NCBI RefSeq assembly: GCF_002813295.1
Contig: NZ_PHUE01000001.1
Span: 1,426,001 to 1,490,000 of the forward strand
From: Flavobacterium sp. 5
GTDB taxonomy: Bacteria; Bacteroidota; Bacteroidia; Flavobacteriales; Flavobacteriaceae
DNA length: 64,000 bases
Direction of reading: 5' to 3'
Shown here: positions 1-8,270 of the stretch, in pieces
Position numbering within the stretch: position 1 is the stretch's first letter
Layout: the number at the start of each line of letters is the position of its first letter
Translations under genes and position numbers: made by a program
The notes under the pieces: generated by a model
The model's database searches: none
The model's input: the letters and a program-made list of their open reading frames with translations, nothing else
What the model was told of the DNA's origin: nothing

Positions 1-89
1 GGACTTGTAATAAATAGCCCGACAGCCACAAAGAAAAAGGGCTATACTCGTAAAGTAGATAGCCCATTTTCTTTGTGGGTGACACGCCC
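1..89 (-). repeat. Dispersed flavobacterial repeat, cut by the window edge
   Basis: This non-coding stretch holds a 20-bp imperfect inverted repeat (26-45 against 59-78, one mismatch) around a 13-nt spacer. Read on the minus strand it begins GGGCGTG at position 89 and later has CGGGCT. That is the style of the element at 11941-12055, which begins GGGCGTGCCCC and also carries GGCTTTCCGCTACAATC. I infer that both belong to the GGGCGTG-type repeats scattered through flavobacterial genomes. The far end lies outside the window. Confidence 0.45.
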
Positions 90-108
90 AAACTCTAATG
101 TTTTTTTT

Positions 109-903
109 TTATATGTTAATTGAAACTACATATCCTTCGAAGCTTCGGACATTGAAAACGGTACCGTCTTCAAAAATGAGGTATTGTCCTTTGATTCCCG
201 TTAGCTTTCCTTGAAAATGAGGTGTTTTGTCTAGACTTAAACTGGCTATTTTTTTGGGATAATTTAGAACTGGGAAATGCATTTCGTATAGGTCATTTTT
301 ATCTAAATGGTAGTATTTATGAACTTCGGTTGGAATGAGGCTTTCTACTTTTAATTTTTCGGCAATTAAATCGATAGGTACCACATCGTTTTGAAGCATT
401 TTGCGCCAATTGGTTTTATCTGCATAATGATTTTTTAGGGCTACCTCGGTGATTCCTGCTAGATATCGATTGGGTACTTCGACAATGGATATTGCTTGAG
501 TTGCTCCTTGGTCTATCCATCGGGTTGGCATTTGGGTTTTGCGGGTCACTCCTACTTTGACCTCACTGGATAAGGCCAAATAGACGATGTGAGGTTGCAA
601 TTGTACTTTTTGTTCGTAGTCTAAATCACGGTCGGCAATGCCAAGGTGTGCGGTACTTAATTCGGGTTTCATGATCCAATCGCCCACCGCAGGACTTGAA
701 TAGAAACAATCGTAACAGAATCCTTGACGGAATATTTTTTTCTTTTTACCGCAATTCAAACATTGATATCCTTCAAAATTAATTTCTACATCTTTGTTTA
801 AAAGTTGATTCATGTTTAAAAAACTGTTTTCGAAAACCAAATAATATTGGATTGGATTTCCGAATTCGGTTTGCATTTTAGAAAGTACTCCTTGGTATGT
901 CAT
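109..903 (-). CDS. DUF2797 family protein
   Basis: This is a 264-residue protein of the DUF2797 family; its biochemical role is unknown. A four-cysteine zinc-ribbon-like unit is visible (C48-x2-C51 and C63-x2-C66), followed near residue 105 by a segment resembling a GIY-YIG-type strand pair (HIVYLALSSEVKVGVTR), as is usual in this family. The ATG at 903 is the first in frame. The gene diverges from the GH3 gene across about 100 bp. The stop lies just inside a repeat boundary. I assign the family from motif pattern and length; a nucleic-acid-binding function would be inference only. Confidence 0.75.
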   Translation of the reverse strand: MTYQGVLSKMQTEFGNPIQYYLVFENSFLNMNQLLNKDVEINFEGYQCLNCGKKKKIFRQGFCYDCFYSSPAVGDWIMKPELSTAHLGIADRDLDYEQKVQLQPHIVYLALSSEVKVGVTRKTQMPTRWIDQGATQAISIVEVPNRYLAGITEVALKNHYADKTNWRKMLQNDVVPIDLIAEKLKVESLIPTEVHKYYHLDKNDLYEMHFPVLNYPKKIASLSLDKTPHFQGKLTGIKGQYLIFEDGTVFNVRSFEGYVVSINI

Positions 904-950
904 TTATAGTAAAGTTTCGGATTTAACGTATCTAGTTAAACAAATTTTGT

Positions 951-958
951 TATTTTTG
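951..958 (+). promoter_or_regulatory. Candidate -7 promoter box for the GH3 gene
   Basis: TATTTTTG matches the Flavobacterium -7 consensus TAnnTTTG and lies 46 bp before the ATG at 1005. I see no clear TTG at the -33 position. Confidence 0.4.
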
Positions 959-1004
959 GTAAAGTTAGCATTACTATTCCATAACTCATAACCTTACTTT
1001 AAAA

Positions 1005-2531
1005 ATGCCTTTAGCCATTATAAATTCTATCGCTTCTTGGTTCTTGAAACAAAGAATTCATCAGATCGAACTTTTCTTGAAGTATCCTAATGAGGTTCAG
1101 GAGGAATTGTTGATGAATTTGATTCGGTCATCTGAGGATACTGTTTTTGGGAAGCAATTTGATTATGCTTCGATAAAATCATACAAAACTTTTGCTGATA
1201 GAATTCCAATTTCGAGTTATGAAGATTTGGAGCCTTATATAGAACGTACTCGCCAGGGGGAACAAAATGTACTTTGGAACACTCCCGTAAAATGGTTTGC
1301 AAAATCTAGTGGTACTACCAATGCTAAAAGTAAATTTATACCAGTAAGTAGTGAAGCTCTCGAAGATTGTCATTACAAAGGAAGTAAGGATTTGTTGTGT
1401 TTGTATTTGAATAATAATGAAGAATCTGAAATGTTTGTGGGCAAAAGCTTGCGTCTAGGTGGTAGTTCTCAGATTTATGAAAACAACAATACTTTTTTTG
1501 GTGATTTGTCGGCTATTTTGATTGAAAACATGCCTATTTGGGCAGAATTTAGCAGTACTCCTAGCAGTAAAATTTCGTTGATGAGCGAATGGGAGACCAA
1601 AATGAGTGCTATCATCAAAGAAACTATAAATGAAAATGTAACGAGTTTTGCAGGTGTTCCTTCTTGGATGCTGGTACTAATGAATAAAGTCCTTGAAGAG
1701 ACTGGAAAAACAAACCTAATGGAAGTTTGGCCTAACTTGGAAGTGTACTTTCATGGTGGTGTGAGTTTTGATCCTTATAGAGAACAATACCAAAAAATAC
1801 TTCCGCAAAACCAATTCAAATACTACGAAATTTACAATGCTTCTGAAGGTTTTTTTGCCATTCAGGACTTGAATAACTCTAGTGATTTGTTGTTAATGCT
1901 GGACTACGGAATTTTCTATGAATTTATTCCTATGGATACTTTTGGAACTCCAGAACAAAAAGCAATTCGACTAGCAGATGTTGAATTGTTTAAGAACTAT
2001 GCAATGGTGATTACGACCAATGGTGGTTTGTGGCGCTATTTGATAGGTGATACGGTTCGTTTTACTTCCTTAAACCCTTATCGTGTTCGCGTGACTGGGC
2101 GTACCAAACATCATATCAATGTTTTTGGAGAAGAATTGATGGTAGAAAACACTGATCAGGCTATTGCTAAGGCTTGCAAGATGACAGAAACGGAAGTTGT
2201 CGATTATACGGTTGCTCCCATTTTTATGAAAGATAAAGAAAAGGGTGGTCATGAATGGATGATTGAATTTAAGAAAGAGCCAAGTGATATTATTGCTTTT
2301 CAAAGGATTTTGGATGAAACTTTACAATCTTTAAACTCTGATTACGAGGCTAAACGCTATAACAACATGACTCTTAATCCGTTGAAAATTAATGTAGCGA
2401 GAGAGCGATTATTTTATGATTGGCTCAAGGAATGTGATAAACTGGGAGGTCAACACAAAATTCCAAGGTTATCTAACAAAAGAGATTATCTTGAGCAATT
2501 GAAGAAGATGCAAAATTTGATTAACCACTAA
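1005..2531 (+). CDS. GH3 auxin-responsive promoter family protein (acyl-acid-amido synthetase-like)
   Basis: This 508-residue protein has the size and layout of the GH3 family, ATP-dependent adenylating enzymes related to acyl-CoA synthetases. In plants they join amino acids to acyl acids. The phosphate-binding motif KSSGTTNAKSKF is at about residues 100-111 and a YNASEGFF motif (adenine/acyl site region) is at about 280. Bacterial GH3 substrates are unknown, so the plant reaction cannot be transferred. The ATG at 1005 fits a -7 box at 951-958. The stop overlaps by one base the start of a 43-codon lipoprotein gene, which suggests translational coupling. Confidence 0.85.
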   Translation: MPLAIINSIASWFLKQRIHQIELFLKYPNEVQEELLMNLIRSSEDTVFGKQFDYASIKSYKTFADRIPISSYEDLEPYIERTRQGEQNVLWNTPVKWFAKSSGTTNAKSKFIPVSSEALEDCHYKGSKDLLCLYLNNNEESEMFVGKSLRLGGSSQIYENNNTFFGDLSAILIENMPIWAEFSSTPSSKISLMSEWETKMSAIIKETINENVTSFAGVPSWMLVLMNKVLEETGKTNLMEVWPNLEVYFHGGVSFDPYREQYQKILPQNQFKYYEIYNASEGFFAIQDLNNSSDLLLMLDYGIFYEFIPMDTFGTPEQKAIRLADVELFKNYAMVITTNGGLWRYLIGDTVRFTSLNPYRVRVTGRTKHHINVFGEELMVENTDQAIAKACKMTETEVVDYTVAPIFMKDKEKGGHEWMIEFKKEPSDIIAFQRILDETLQSLNSDYEAKRYNNMTLNPLKINVARERLFYDWLKECDKLGGQHKIPRLSNKRDYLEQLKKMQNLINH

Positions 2532-2662
2532 TGAAAAAGGTGTTCTCTATACTCATGATTCTGATTATTGCTTCCTGTTCTTCTAATCGTGTTTGTGGTG
2601 GAAGTGGTGGAAAGCGTTGTGTACAAACAATAACTACATTTAATTTCAAAAACTTTTCTTAA
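2531..2662 (+). CDS. Small lipoprotein, 43 aa, coupled to the GH3 gene
   Basis: This is a short gene read directly from the sequence: ATG at 2531 shares its A with the TAA of the GH3 gene. The product begins MKK, has a hydrophobic stretch and a clear lipobox ending IIASC, so it should be processed by signal peptidase II and lipidated. The mature part is about 28 residues and contains a CGGSGGKRC motif with two further cysteines. It is probably anchored in the periplasmic face of the inner or outer membrane. No function is known to me. The start overlap and intact lipobox make it a credible gene. Confidence 0.65.
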   Translation: MKKVFSILMILIIASCSSNRVCGGSGGKRCVQTITTFNFKNFS

Positions 2663-2739
2663 TTTTTTTAATTTCTGTTGTAACATTTTTTGATTTTGAA
2701 AGTCTTGTATGCAAGTCATCAATCAAAATCATTTAATCC

Positions 2740-4956
2740 ATGAAATCAACAGTATTAGCCTTATTACTTTTTAGTACAACATCTATATTTGCTCAAGAAG
2801 TCACATCGAATCTAGAGAGTCCACCAAAAATCGAAAAGGATACAATCAAAGAAAAAGTCAATGCACTTAACGAAGTAACGGTTACCTCTCAAAAAAAATA
2901 CATTAAAGTAGACTCCGATAAAACTACAATTAGTGTAAAAGACAATGGTATGCTTAACAGTGGCAGTAGTCTTGAAGCGGTAAAAAAATTACCTGGTGTG
3001 ATTACTTCTCCAACCGGAGGTATCTCATTAAACGGAAAAGCAGTTACCATCTATATTGATGGTGCGCCAAGCACATTATCTGGTAATGATTTACAAAACT
3101 ACCTGAATACTTTACCAGCCAACGCTATCGAAAAAGTAGAATTAATCTATAATCCAGGTGCTTCATTTGATGCTAATTCCAGTGGCTCGGTAATTAATAT
3201 TGTAACTAGTTCTAAAAGAATGAAAGGCGTTAACGCAAGTTTTAACATCAATTACAACTTCAATAAATACCAAAAACCAAGTCCCCAAATTCTTTTAAAC
3301 GGAAAAGAAAAAAACTTAAGCTGGCAAACTATGTTGGGTTATAATTACATTGATAGTGAACAAAAAACTAGCAACGTGCAAGAGTTTACTGCATTTGATC
3401 CGATGCAATATTTAAAGCAGGAAAACTTCACTGTAAACACCAATAGAAACTTGTATTTTAGAATAGGTACCAATTATAAACTGACTGAAAAATCAAATTT
3501 GTTATTCAATTATAATGGAAACTATGCTAATGACAGAAATGTTTTTGATGCAACAACAGAAGGCGAAGGAATAGATTACTATAATCAAGGTACTACTAAA
3601 ACTAAAAATAACAATCACGAAATTAGTTTACAATTCAAAACTAAATTAGACACTTTAGGAAGAACATTAGACATTACTGCTTTCAGTAATTTATTTGATA
3701 AAAAACCGATTACCGAATCTAATGCAATCGATAATATTTCTGATGTAAACTCATTTGCTAATAACAATCTTAATTTTGATTTAAAAAATTATTACTTGAA
3801 ATATGACTTTGCTATTCCGTTTCAAAAATTAGATTTCTCAATCAATACAGGAGGAAAATTCAATGTGCTACAAGTAAACGATATTGGAAATTATTACACA
3901 AATACTGCAACAAATACTATTGATTTTGATTATTCGGAAAACAATTTGGCTTTCTATGCCGAAGCGCGAAAAAAAATCAAAAAATTAAGCTTGACCGCTG
4001 GATTGCGTTTTGAAGATTACCACGTAGAACGAACCACCAATACCTTGCCAGAGCCAATAAAATTCAAGAACACCAATTTGTTTCCAAATCTTAGTGCCAT
4101 TTATGAAGTGAATGATAATGTAAATATTTCGGCTTCGTATTCTAAAAAAATCAATCAGCCTAATTACAATAATTTAGATCCAAACAACGGCAACGCTTTT
4201 GACCAATACAATACTTCGCAAGGAAATCTATTTCTAGATCCGACCTATTTGAACAATTATGAATTTAAAATAACTGCAATGCAGTTTGTACAATTAGGAA
4301 TGAACTATACAGCATCAAAAGACAACAATCTCTTTGTTTTTAGTGCCGATGCTGATGCAACAAAACCTGTAAGTAATCAAACCTATCAACAGTTTGATCA
4401 TCTAAACACCTTTAGTGCTTATGCTAATTTCCCTATTCCGTTGGATTATTTCTTTAAAGGGAAAGAAGAATTTAAGAAACGTATGAGCAACATCGATGAG
4501 ATGAATTACATTTTTGTAAACCTTAATTATATCAAATCTGATATTAAAGGCTATGATTTTCCATATAAAAACAAAGCTATTTTTAATTATGCATTACAAT
4601 CACAAATCATGCTTCCGTGGAAAATTAAAAACTCAATGATGTATTTTATCCTCCCTCCTGGAAATTGGCAAATCTATAAAATCACCAAATCTATTCAGCA
4701 GTTTGACATTTCATTTAACCGAGATTTCATGAATAAAAACTTGAAAATTGGCTTGCATTGCTTTGATGTTTTCAATAAAAATGAGACAAATGCATTAATC
4801 GCTGGAGATAATTTAAATACTTCTTTTAGACAAAAACAAGATTCCAGAACATTTCGCATTTCATTAACCTACAATTTTGGAAACCTGAAAATGCAAAATG
4901 AGAATACCAGCATAGAAACTGAAAAAGTAAAAACTGGTGGAGGAATGATGAAGTAA
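2740..4956 (+). CDS. Outer-membrane beta-barrel receptor, TonB-dependent type
   Basis: A 738-residue protein with an N-terminal signal peptide (cut after ...TSIFAQ, near residue 19). A plug-domain-like region spans roughly 45-160 (LEAVKKLPGVITSPTGG, then SSGSVINIV), and a long barrel region rich in alternating aromatic/polar strands runs to the end. This architecture fits the outer-membrane beta-barrel (OMP_b-brl_3) relatives of TonB-dependent receptors in Bacteroidota. No SusD partner is adjacent, so a glycan-uptake role is not supported and the substrate is unknown. A bidirectional terminator follows at 4963-5000. Confidence 0.8.
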   Translation: MKSTVLALLLFSTTSIFAQEVTSNLESPPKIEKDTIKEKVNALNEVTVTSQKKYIKVDSDKTTISVKDNGMLNSGSSLEAVKKLPGVITSPTGGISLNGKAVTIYIDGAPSTLSGNDLQNYLNTLPANAIEKVELIYNPGASFDANSSGSVINIVTSSKRMKGVNASFNINYNFNKYQKPSPQILLNGKEKNLSWQTMLGYNYIDSEQKTSNVQEFTAFDPMQYLKQENFTVNTNRNLYFRIGTNYKLTEKSNLLFNYNGNYANDRNVFDATTEGEGIDYYNQGTTKTKNNNHEISLQFKTKLDTLGRTLDITAFSNLFDKKPITESNAIDNISDVNSFANNNLNFDLKNYYLKYDFAIPFQKLDFSINTGGKFNVLQVNDIGNYYTNTATNTIDFDYSENNLAFYAEARKKIKKLSLTAGLRFEDYHVERTTNTLPEPIKFKNTNLFPNLSAIYEVNDNVNISASYSKKINQPNYNNLDPNNGNAFDQYNTSQGNLFLDPTYLNNYEFKITAMQFVQLGMNYTASKDNNLFVFSADADATKPVSNQTYQQFDHLNTFSAYANFPIPLDYFFKGKEEFKKRMSNIDEMNYIFVNLNYIKSDIKGYDFPYKNKAIFNYALQSQIMLPWKIKNSMMYFILPPGNWQIYKITKSIQQFDISFNRDFMNKNLKIGLHCFDVFNKNETNALIAGDNLNTSFRQKQDSRTFRISLTYNFGNLKMQNENTSIETEKVKTGGGMMK

Positions 4957-4962
4957 CTATAT

Positions 4963-5000
4963 AAAAAAACCGTTCAATGATATGTTTGAACGGTTTTTTT
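4963..5000. terminator. Bidirectional intrinsic terminator
   Basis: A 10-bp perfect stem AACCGTTCAA/TTGAACGGTT (4968-4977, 4986-4995) with an 8-nt loop is flanked by an A-run on the left and a T-run on the right. It can therefore stop both the receptor gene from the left and the SRPBCC gene from the right. Confidence 0.85.
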
Positions 5001-5023
5001 ATTTCATGTCAAGTTTGAAAAAA

Positions 5024-5560
5024 TTAAGGTTGACTTTCCAAAATCTTTTTCACATTAGCTAAATTTTGAGCTTGGTCTTTTTCAATAAAACCTTTAAAAA
5101 CAAAAGACATTAAATTCATAGGATAATCAGCATGTCCATAAAATTCATTAGTAAGCTTGGTTTGATTATCAGAAAGTGATTCAACAATCATAGCACTAGA
5201 ATCATCTCCTTTCATCGGTTTCTCGAAATGAATATCAAAATCAATTCTATCATCATTCATCTTTGTAATTTGCTGCGATCCCACACCTACATTATCGTCT
5301 AAACTTACCCAGGATGATTTAGAACCTACCGTTCCATCAACTCCTGTATAATCAATTTTTACATTTGGATCTTTCATTACCCAAACACTATACTTCTCCT
5401 GATTTTTAATCATTTTCACATAATCAAAAACTACTAATTGTGACTTATTGATCGTGGTAGAAACCGATACTGTATAATCCTTTGGAATAATCATTGCTGC
5501 AATTAATAAAAAAACAATAAGTCCAACTATTCCAATCCCTATAAATTTAAGTACTTTCAT
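5024..5560 (-). CDS. Membrane-anchored SRPBCC (polyketide cyclase-like) protein
   Basis: A 178-residue protein with one N-terminal hydrophobic segment (about residues 7-25), followed by a START/SRPBCC-like helix-grip fold. Evidence for the fold is the DYTVSVSTTINKSQLVVFDYV opening region, a central WVSLDDNVGVGSQQI strand pair and an amphipathic C-terminal helix. Such domains bind hydrophobic ligands; the ligand is unknown. The hydrophobic N-terminus sets it apart from the two soluble SRPBCC proteins nearby. It is the last gene of a minus-strand run of five small ligand-binding-fold genes with gaps of 42 bp or less. Confidence 0.7.
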   Translation of the reverse strand: MKVLKFIGIGIVGLIVFLLIAAMIIPKDYTVSVSTTINKSQLVVFDYVKMIKNQEKYSVWVMKDPNVKIDYTGVDGTVGSKSSWVSLDDNVGVGSQQITKMNDDRIDFDIHFEKPMKGDDSSAMIVESLSDNQTKLTNEFYGHADYPMNLMSFVFKGFIEKDQAQNLANVKKILESQP

Positions 5561-5602
5561 ATCTTCATAATTATTTGTTAGAACAAACGAATGATCTCGT
5601 TT

Positions 5603-6037
5603 TTATTTTGCTGGAGTCTCATCAAAATTAACCATCCAATGAATTCCAAATTTGTCTACAAACATTCCAAAATAGGCACCCCAAAATGTTTTAGTCATAG
5701 GCATGAAAGGATTACCTCCCGCTGAAAGTCCATTAAAAATTTTATCCGCTTCCTCCGTACTTTCGGCATTGATAGAAATAGAAACATTGGATCCAAAAGT
5801 AACTGCTCCACTAGCATCATTACTATCACTTCCCATCAAAATAGTATTACCAATTGGCAAACTCACATGCATTACTTTGTTTGCATCTGCCTCTGATAAT
5901 TTTGGGCTGTTTTCGTCCACAGGCATATCACTAAATTTTCCGATGTACGGAAATTCTCCTCCAAAAACTGATTTGTAAAATAGAAATGCTTCCTCGCAAT
6001 TTCCATTGAAAATTAAATACGGATTAACTGCTGCCAT
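5603..6037 (-). CDS. VOC family protein, PhnB/glyoxalase-like
   Basis: 144 residues. The opening NPYLIFNGNCEEAFLFYKSVFGGEF is the pattern of the PhnB-like branch (3-demethylubiquinone methyltransferase-like) of the vicinal-oxygen-chelate superfamily. A second half ends FGIHWMVNFDE, matching the usual D-x-FG-x-x-W ending. The real reaction is unknown; these proteins are often annotated as glyoxalase/bleomycin-resistance-like without proof. The gene sits 42 bp downstream of the neighbouring SRPBCC start and 24 bp after the preceding gene in the alternating SRPBCC/VOC run. Confidence 0.75.
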   Translation of the reverse strand: MAAVNPYLIFNGNCEEAFLFYKSVFGGEFPYIGKFSDMPVDENSPKLSEADANKVMHVSLPIGNTILMGSDSNDASGAVTFGSNVSISINAESTEEADKIFNGLSAGGNPFMPMTKTFWGAYFGMFVDKFGIHWMVNFDETPAK

Positions 6038-6061
6038 AATTTTTTTAAGTTTTAAATTGGT

Positions 6062-6502
6062 TTATTCTTTTTCTGATAGTTCTTTTATTTTTTCGAATGC
6101 TTTAGGGAAAATTTCTTCAAAATAATCAATATATTTTTCAAACATATCCATTGTCCCTTCCAGTAATGTTCCATCTTGAGTTGCTGTTAGGCGATAAGTC
6201 TCCATTAAATTTGACCATCCTTCACCCGCTTCATTAATGGGTAATACTTTATAATCTTTAATCTCTGATATATGTTTAAATGCCATATATTCATTTTCGA
6301 TGCGTTTAAGAATAATACTATTCATCCCCATTCCTCCAGGTGATAAAAAATGTATCACATCTCCTTCCTGCCAATTGCTAACTGCATAAGTCCCTTCGCA
6401 AAAAACATTAGCCCACTGTCTATAACTTTCGTCTTCCCATAAAGTTTGCCAAACCTTTTCTTTGGGGGCATCTATATTAATTTTAAATTCTAAAGTTGTC
6501 AT
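6062..6502 (-). CDS. SRPBCC domain protein, AHSA1-like
   Basis: A soluble protein of 146 residues whose start (LEFKINIDAPKEKVWQTLWEDESYRQW) is the standard first strand and helix of Aha1-C/AHSA1-type SRPBCC domains. There is no signal peptide or membrane segment. The stop is 2 bp before the start codon of the next minus-strand VOC gene's region (6505), so the two are almost certainly cotranscribed and probably coupled. The ligand and pathway are unknown. Confidence 0.75.
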   Translation of the reverse strand: MTTLEFKINIDAPKEKVWQTLWEDESYRQWANVFCEGTYAVSNWQEGDVIHFLSPGGMGMNSIILKRIENEYMAFKHISEIKDYKVLPINEAGEGWSNLMETYRLTATQDGTLLEGTMDMFEKYIDYFEEIFPKAFEKIKELSEKE

Positions 6503-6504
6503 AA

Positions 6505-6918
6505 TTACTTTTTAGGTAATTTACTTAAATCCATATACAAAACATTCCAACGATGTCCATCCAAATCAGTAAAACCGCAACCATACATCCAGCCTTGAAT
6601 TTCTGCAGGTTCTGAAAAAACTACTCCACCAGCTACTCGCACTTTATCCGCAAAAGCATCTACCTCTTGCCTGCTTTGAGCGTCTACTGAAATCATCATT
6701 TCTGAACTTTCTTTAGTATTCGTTAATTTGTTCTGTATAAACCCTTCTAGTTCCTTTTCTTCAAAAAGCATCACTGGAAAATTATTCTCTCCAACGAGCA
6801 AACATGCCGAAGTAGGAGTTTCATGTCCTTCATTAAAAGCAAAACCAATTTCAATAAAAAAGGTTTTTGCTTTTGCTACATCTTTTACAGGCAGATTAAG
6901 CCAAATTTGTTTTACCAT
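6505..6918 (-). CDS. VOC family protein, glyoxalase/bleomycin-resistance-like
   Basis: 137 residues. The opening IWLNLPVKDVAKAKTFF and the ending FTDLDGHRWNVLYMD are the two hallmark segments of a VOC fold (beta-alpha-beta-beta-beta modules, with D-x-D-G-H-x-W in the second). Metal-ligand positions are partly kept (H in DGHRW). It belongs to the same lineage as many extradiol/glyoxalase-like proteins encoded near AHSA1-type genes in Bacteroidota. No substrate can be deduced. It lies 10 bp from the upstream SRPBCC gene. Confidence 0.75.
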   Translation of the reverse strand: MVKQIWLNLPVKDVAKAKTFFIEIGFAFNEGHETPTSACLLVGENNFPVMLFEEKELEGFIQNKLTNTKESSEMMISVDAQSRQEVDAFADKVRVAGGVVFSEPAEIQGWMYGCGFTDLDGHRWNVLYMDLSKLPKK

Positions 6919-6928
6919 TGTTACTATT

Positions 6929-7339
6929 TTAAGTACATAAATCTTCCGCGTATTTTTTAAAATTATTCAAGATAGCTTGCCAGCCTTCTCGTTGCATTTC
7001 TTCAGGGTTTACAGTTTCTGGCTCAAAACTTTCAATTATTTCCACTCCATTCTCCAGACCAACAAAATAAACATCAACTTTCCGACCGTCAACTATTTTA
7101 TATTCTATTAATGAATGATTTTCTACTTGGGTATATTCACCCTCAAAATCAAAACTCATTGTTCCATCTTTTGAAGCCATAGTTGACTTAAACTTTCCTC
7201 CTACTTGCAAATCATTTTCTGCATAAGGGGTATGCCAATCATCAGAGGCATTATTCCATTTTGTAATATGTTCCGGTATAGTCCATAATTTCCAAACTTG
7301 TTCAATTGGAGCGTCTATTGTGCATTTAACGGTTATCAT
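6929..7339 (-). CDS. SRPBCC domain protein, AHSA1-like (first gene of the run)
   Basis: 136 residues from the ATG at 7339; the two codons upstream begin with TTG and are unlikely to be used. The opening ITVKCTIDAPIEQVWKLWT and the GGKFKSTM / FEGEYTQVENHSLIEY strands are typical of AHSA1-like SRPBCC proteins. The C-terminal helix contains WQAILNNFKKYAED, the usual long helix lining the ligand cavity. It is the most upstream member of the five-gene alternating run, so a promoter should lie between 7340 and the terminator at 7401-7433; I see no clear TAnnTTTG box there. Confidence 0.75.
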   Translation of the reverse strand: MITVKCTIDAPIEQVWKLWTIPEHITKWNNASDDWHTPYAENDLQVGGKFKSTMASKDGTMSFDFEGEYTQVENHSLIEYKIVDGRKVDVYFVGLENGVEIIESFEPETVNPEEMQREGWQAILNNFKKYAEDLCT

Positions 7340-7400
7340 AAGCAAATTATTTTCCTATAAATTTAACAAATAATATAAAATAAAATTATTTTTTAACAAC

Positions 7401-7433
7401 AAAAAAACCTGTTCGGTAGACTGAGCAGGTTTT
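7401..7433 (-). terminator. Terminator downstream of cutC
   Basis: Read on the minus strand, the arms ACCTGCTC and GAACAGGT (one G-U pair) are followed by a run of seven T. It is the left copy of a repeat of the clpX terminator region. Confidence 0.75.
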
Positions 7434-7478
7434 GATATTATTTATTTTTTGTTAAAACTTAAGTAGCAATATTCAAAT
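7401..7478 (-). repeat. Direct-repeat copy A: clpX 3' tail plus terminator, downstream of cutC
   Basis: These 78 bases align along their whole length with 8194-8270, which is the clpX terminator plus the last codons of clpX. Shared blocks include AAAAAAACCTG, GCAGGTTTTGAT and TTAAAACTTAAG. On the minus strand this copy still reads ...LNIAT-stop where clpX reads ...LEIAS-stop. The pair brackets cutC. Confidence 0.7.
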
Positions 7479-7490
7479 ATTTCTTAAGTA

Positions 7491-8162
7491 TTACAAGGCG
7501 TTTTTTATTCTTTCAACTTCATTTCCATTTGCGATTTCACTCGAATCTATAATCGCTGAAGAATGATAAAAAGTAGCATTTATTTCTTGATCTAACATTA
7601 CAATATTAGACGAGCGCAATCCACCACCTGGCATAACAACAATTCTTCCTTTCGCTTTTTCTACCAAAGTGGTTAAAACTTCTATTCCATCCATCACATT
7701 TTCCCCTTGTCCAGAAGTTAACACTGTTTTAAAACCACAATCTATTACTAATTCAAGAGATTTATAAACATTTGATACTATATCGAATGCACGATGAAAA
7801 GTACAGGGAATTGGACTGGCAAGTTTTACTAACTCTTTGTTCCTTTTGAAGTCAAAACTATTATCCTCATTCAAGATTCCAAATACAAATCCATCCACAT
7901 TAATTTTTTTGAATTGCTGAATCTCCAATTTCATATGTTCAAACTCGGCATCATTATAAACGAAGTTTCCTCCTCTTGGACGAATCATAACATTCATTTT
8001 TATATTCAGTTCATCACGAACTTTTCTAGCGATTTCAACCTTTGGAGAAGTTCCTCCCTCAAACATATTATCACATAATTCAACTCGGTCTGCACCATAT
8101 TGTTGAGCAATAATGGCTGATTCCAGATTAAAACAGGCAATTTCAAGATTCTTATTTTTCAT
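7491..8162 (-). CDS. cutC: CutC family protein
   Basis: CutC is a TIM-barrel protein of about 225-250 residues long linked to copper homeostasis, although direct copper handling is disputed. This 223-residue product keeps the family blocks: EIACFNLESAIIAQQYGADRVELCDN near the start, MIRPRGGNFVYND near 60-75, TFHRAFD near 120 and GGLRSSN near 180. I start it at the ATG at 8162; an ATG at 8168 is equally possible. It stands alone between two copies of the clpX terminator region, an odd arrangement. Its own terminator is the left copy at 7401-7433. Confidence 0.9.
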   Translation of the reverse strand: MKNKNLEIACFNLESAIIAQQYGADRVELCDNMFEGGTSPKVEIARKVRDELNIKMNVMIRPRGGNFVYNDAEFEHMKLEIQQFKKINVDGFVFGILNEDNSFDFKRNKELVKLASPIPCTFHRAFDIVSNVYKSLELVIDCGFKTVLTSGQGENVMDGIEVLTTLVEKAKGRIVVMPGGGLRSSNIVMLDQEINATFYHSSAIIDSSEIANGNEVERIKNAL

Positions 8163-8193
8163 TAGCATCAATTATTTCAAAACAACAAAATAC

Positions 8194-8226
8194 AAAAAAA
8201 CCTGCTCTATTGACAAAGCAGGTTTT
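8194..8226 (-). terminator. Terminator downstream of clpX
   Basis: On the minus strand, CCTGCT and AGCAGG arms with a 10-nt loop are followed by a run of seven T. It lies 26 bp after the clpX stop. Confidence 0.8.
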
Positions 8227-8270
8227 GATTTATTTATTTTATCATTAAAACTTAAGAAGCAATCTCCAAA
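8194..8270 (-). repeat. Direct-repeat copy B: clpX 3' end plus terminator
   Basis: This is the right-hand copy of the repeat described at 7401-7478. Here the sequence is functional: it contains the last codons of clpX (LEIAS, stop) and the clpX terminator. About four in five bases match copy A by eye. Confidence 0.7.

Noticed and set aside
2740..4956. SusCD-type glycan uptake system
   Set aside because: No SusD partner, glycoside hydrolase or polysaccharide genes nearby.
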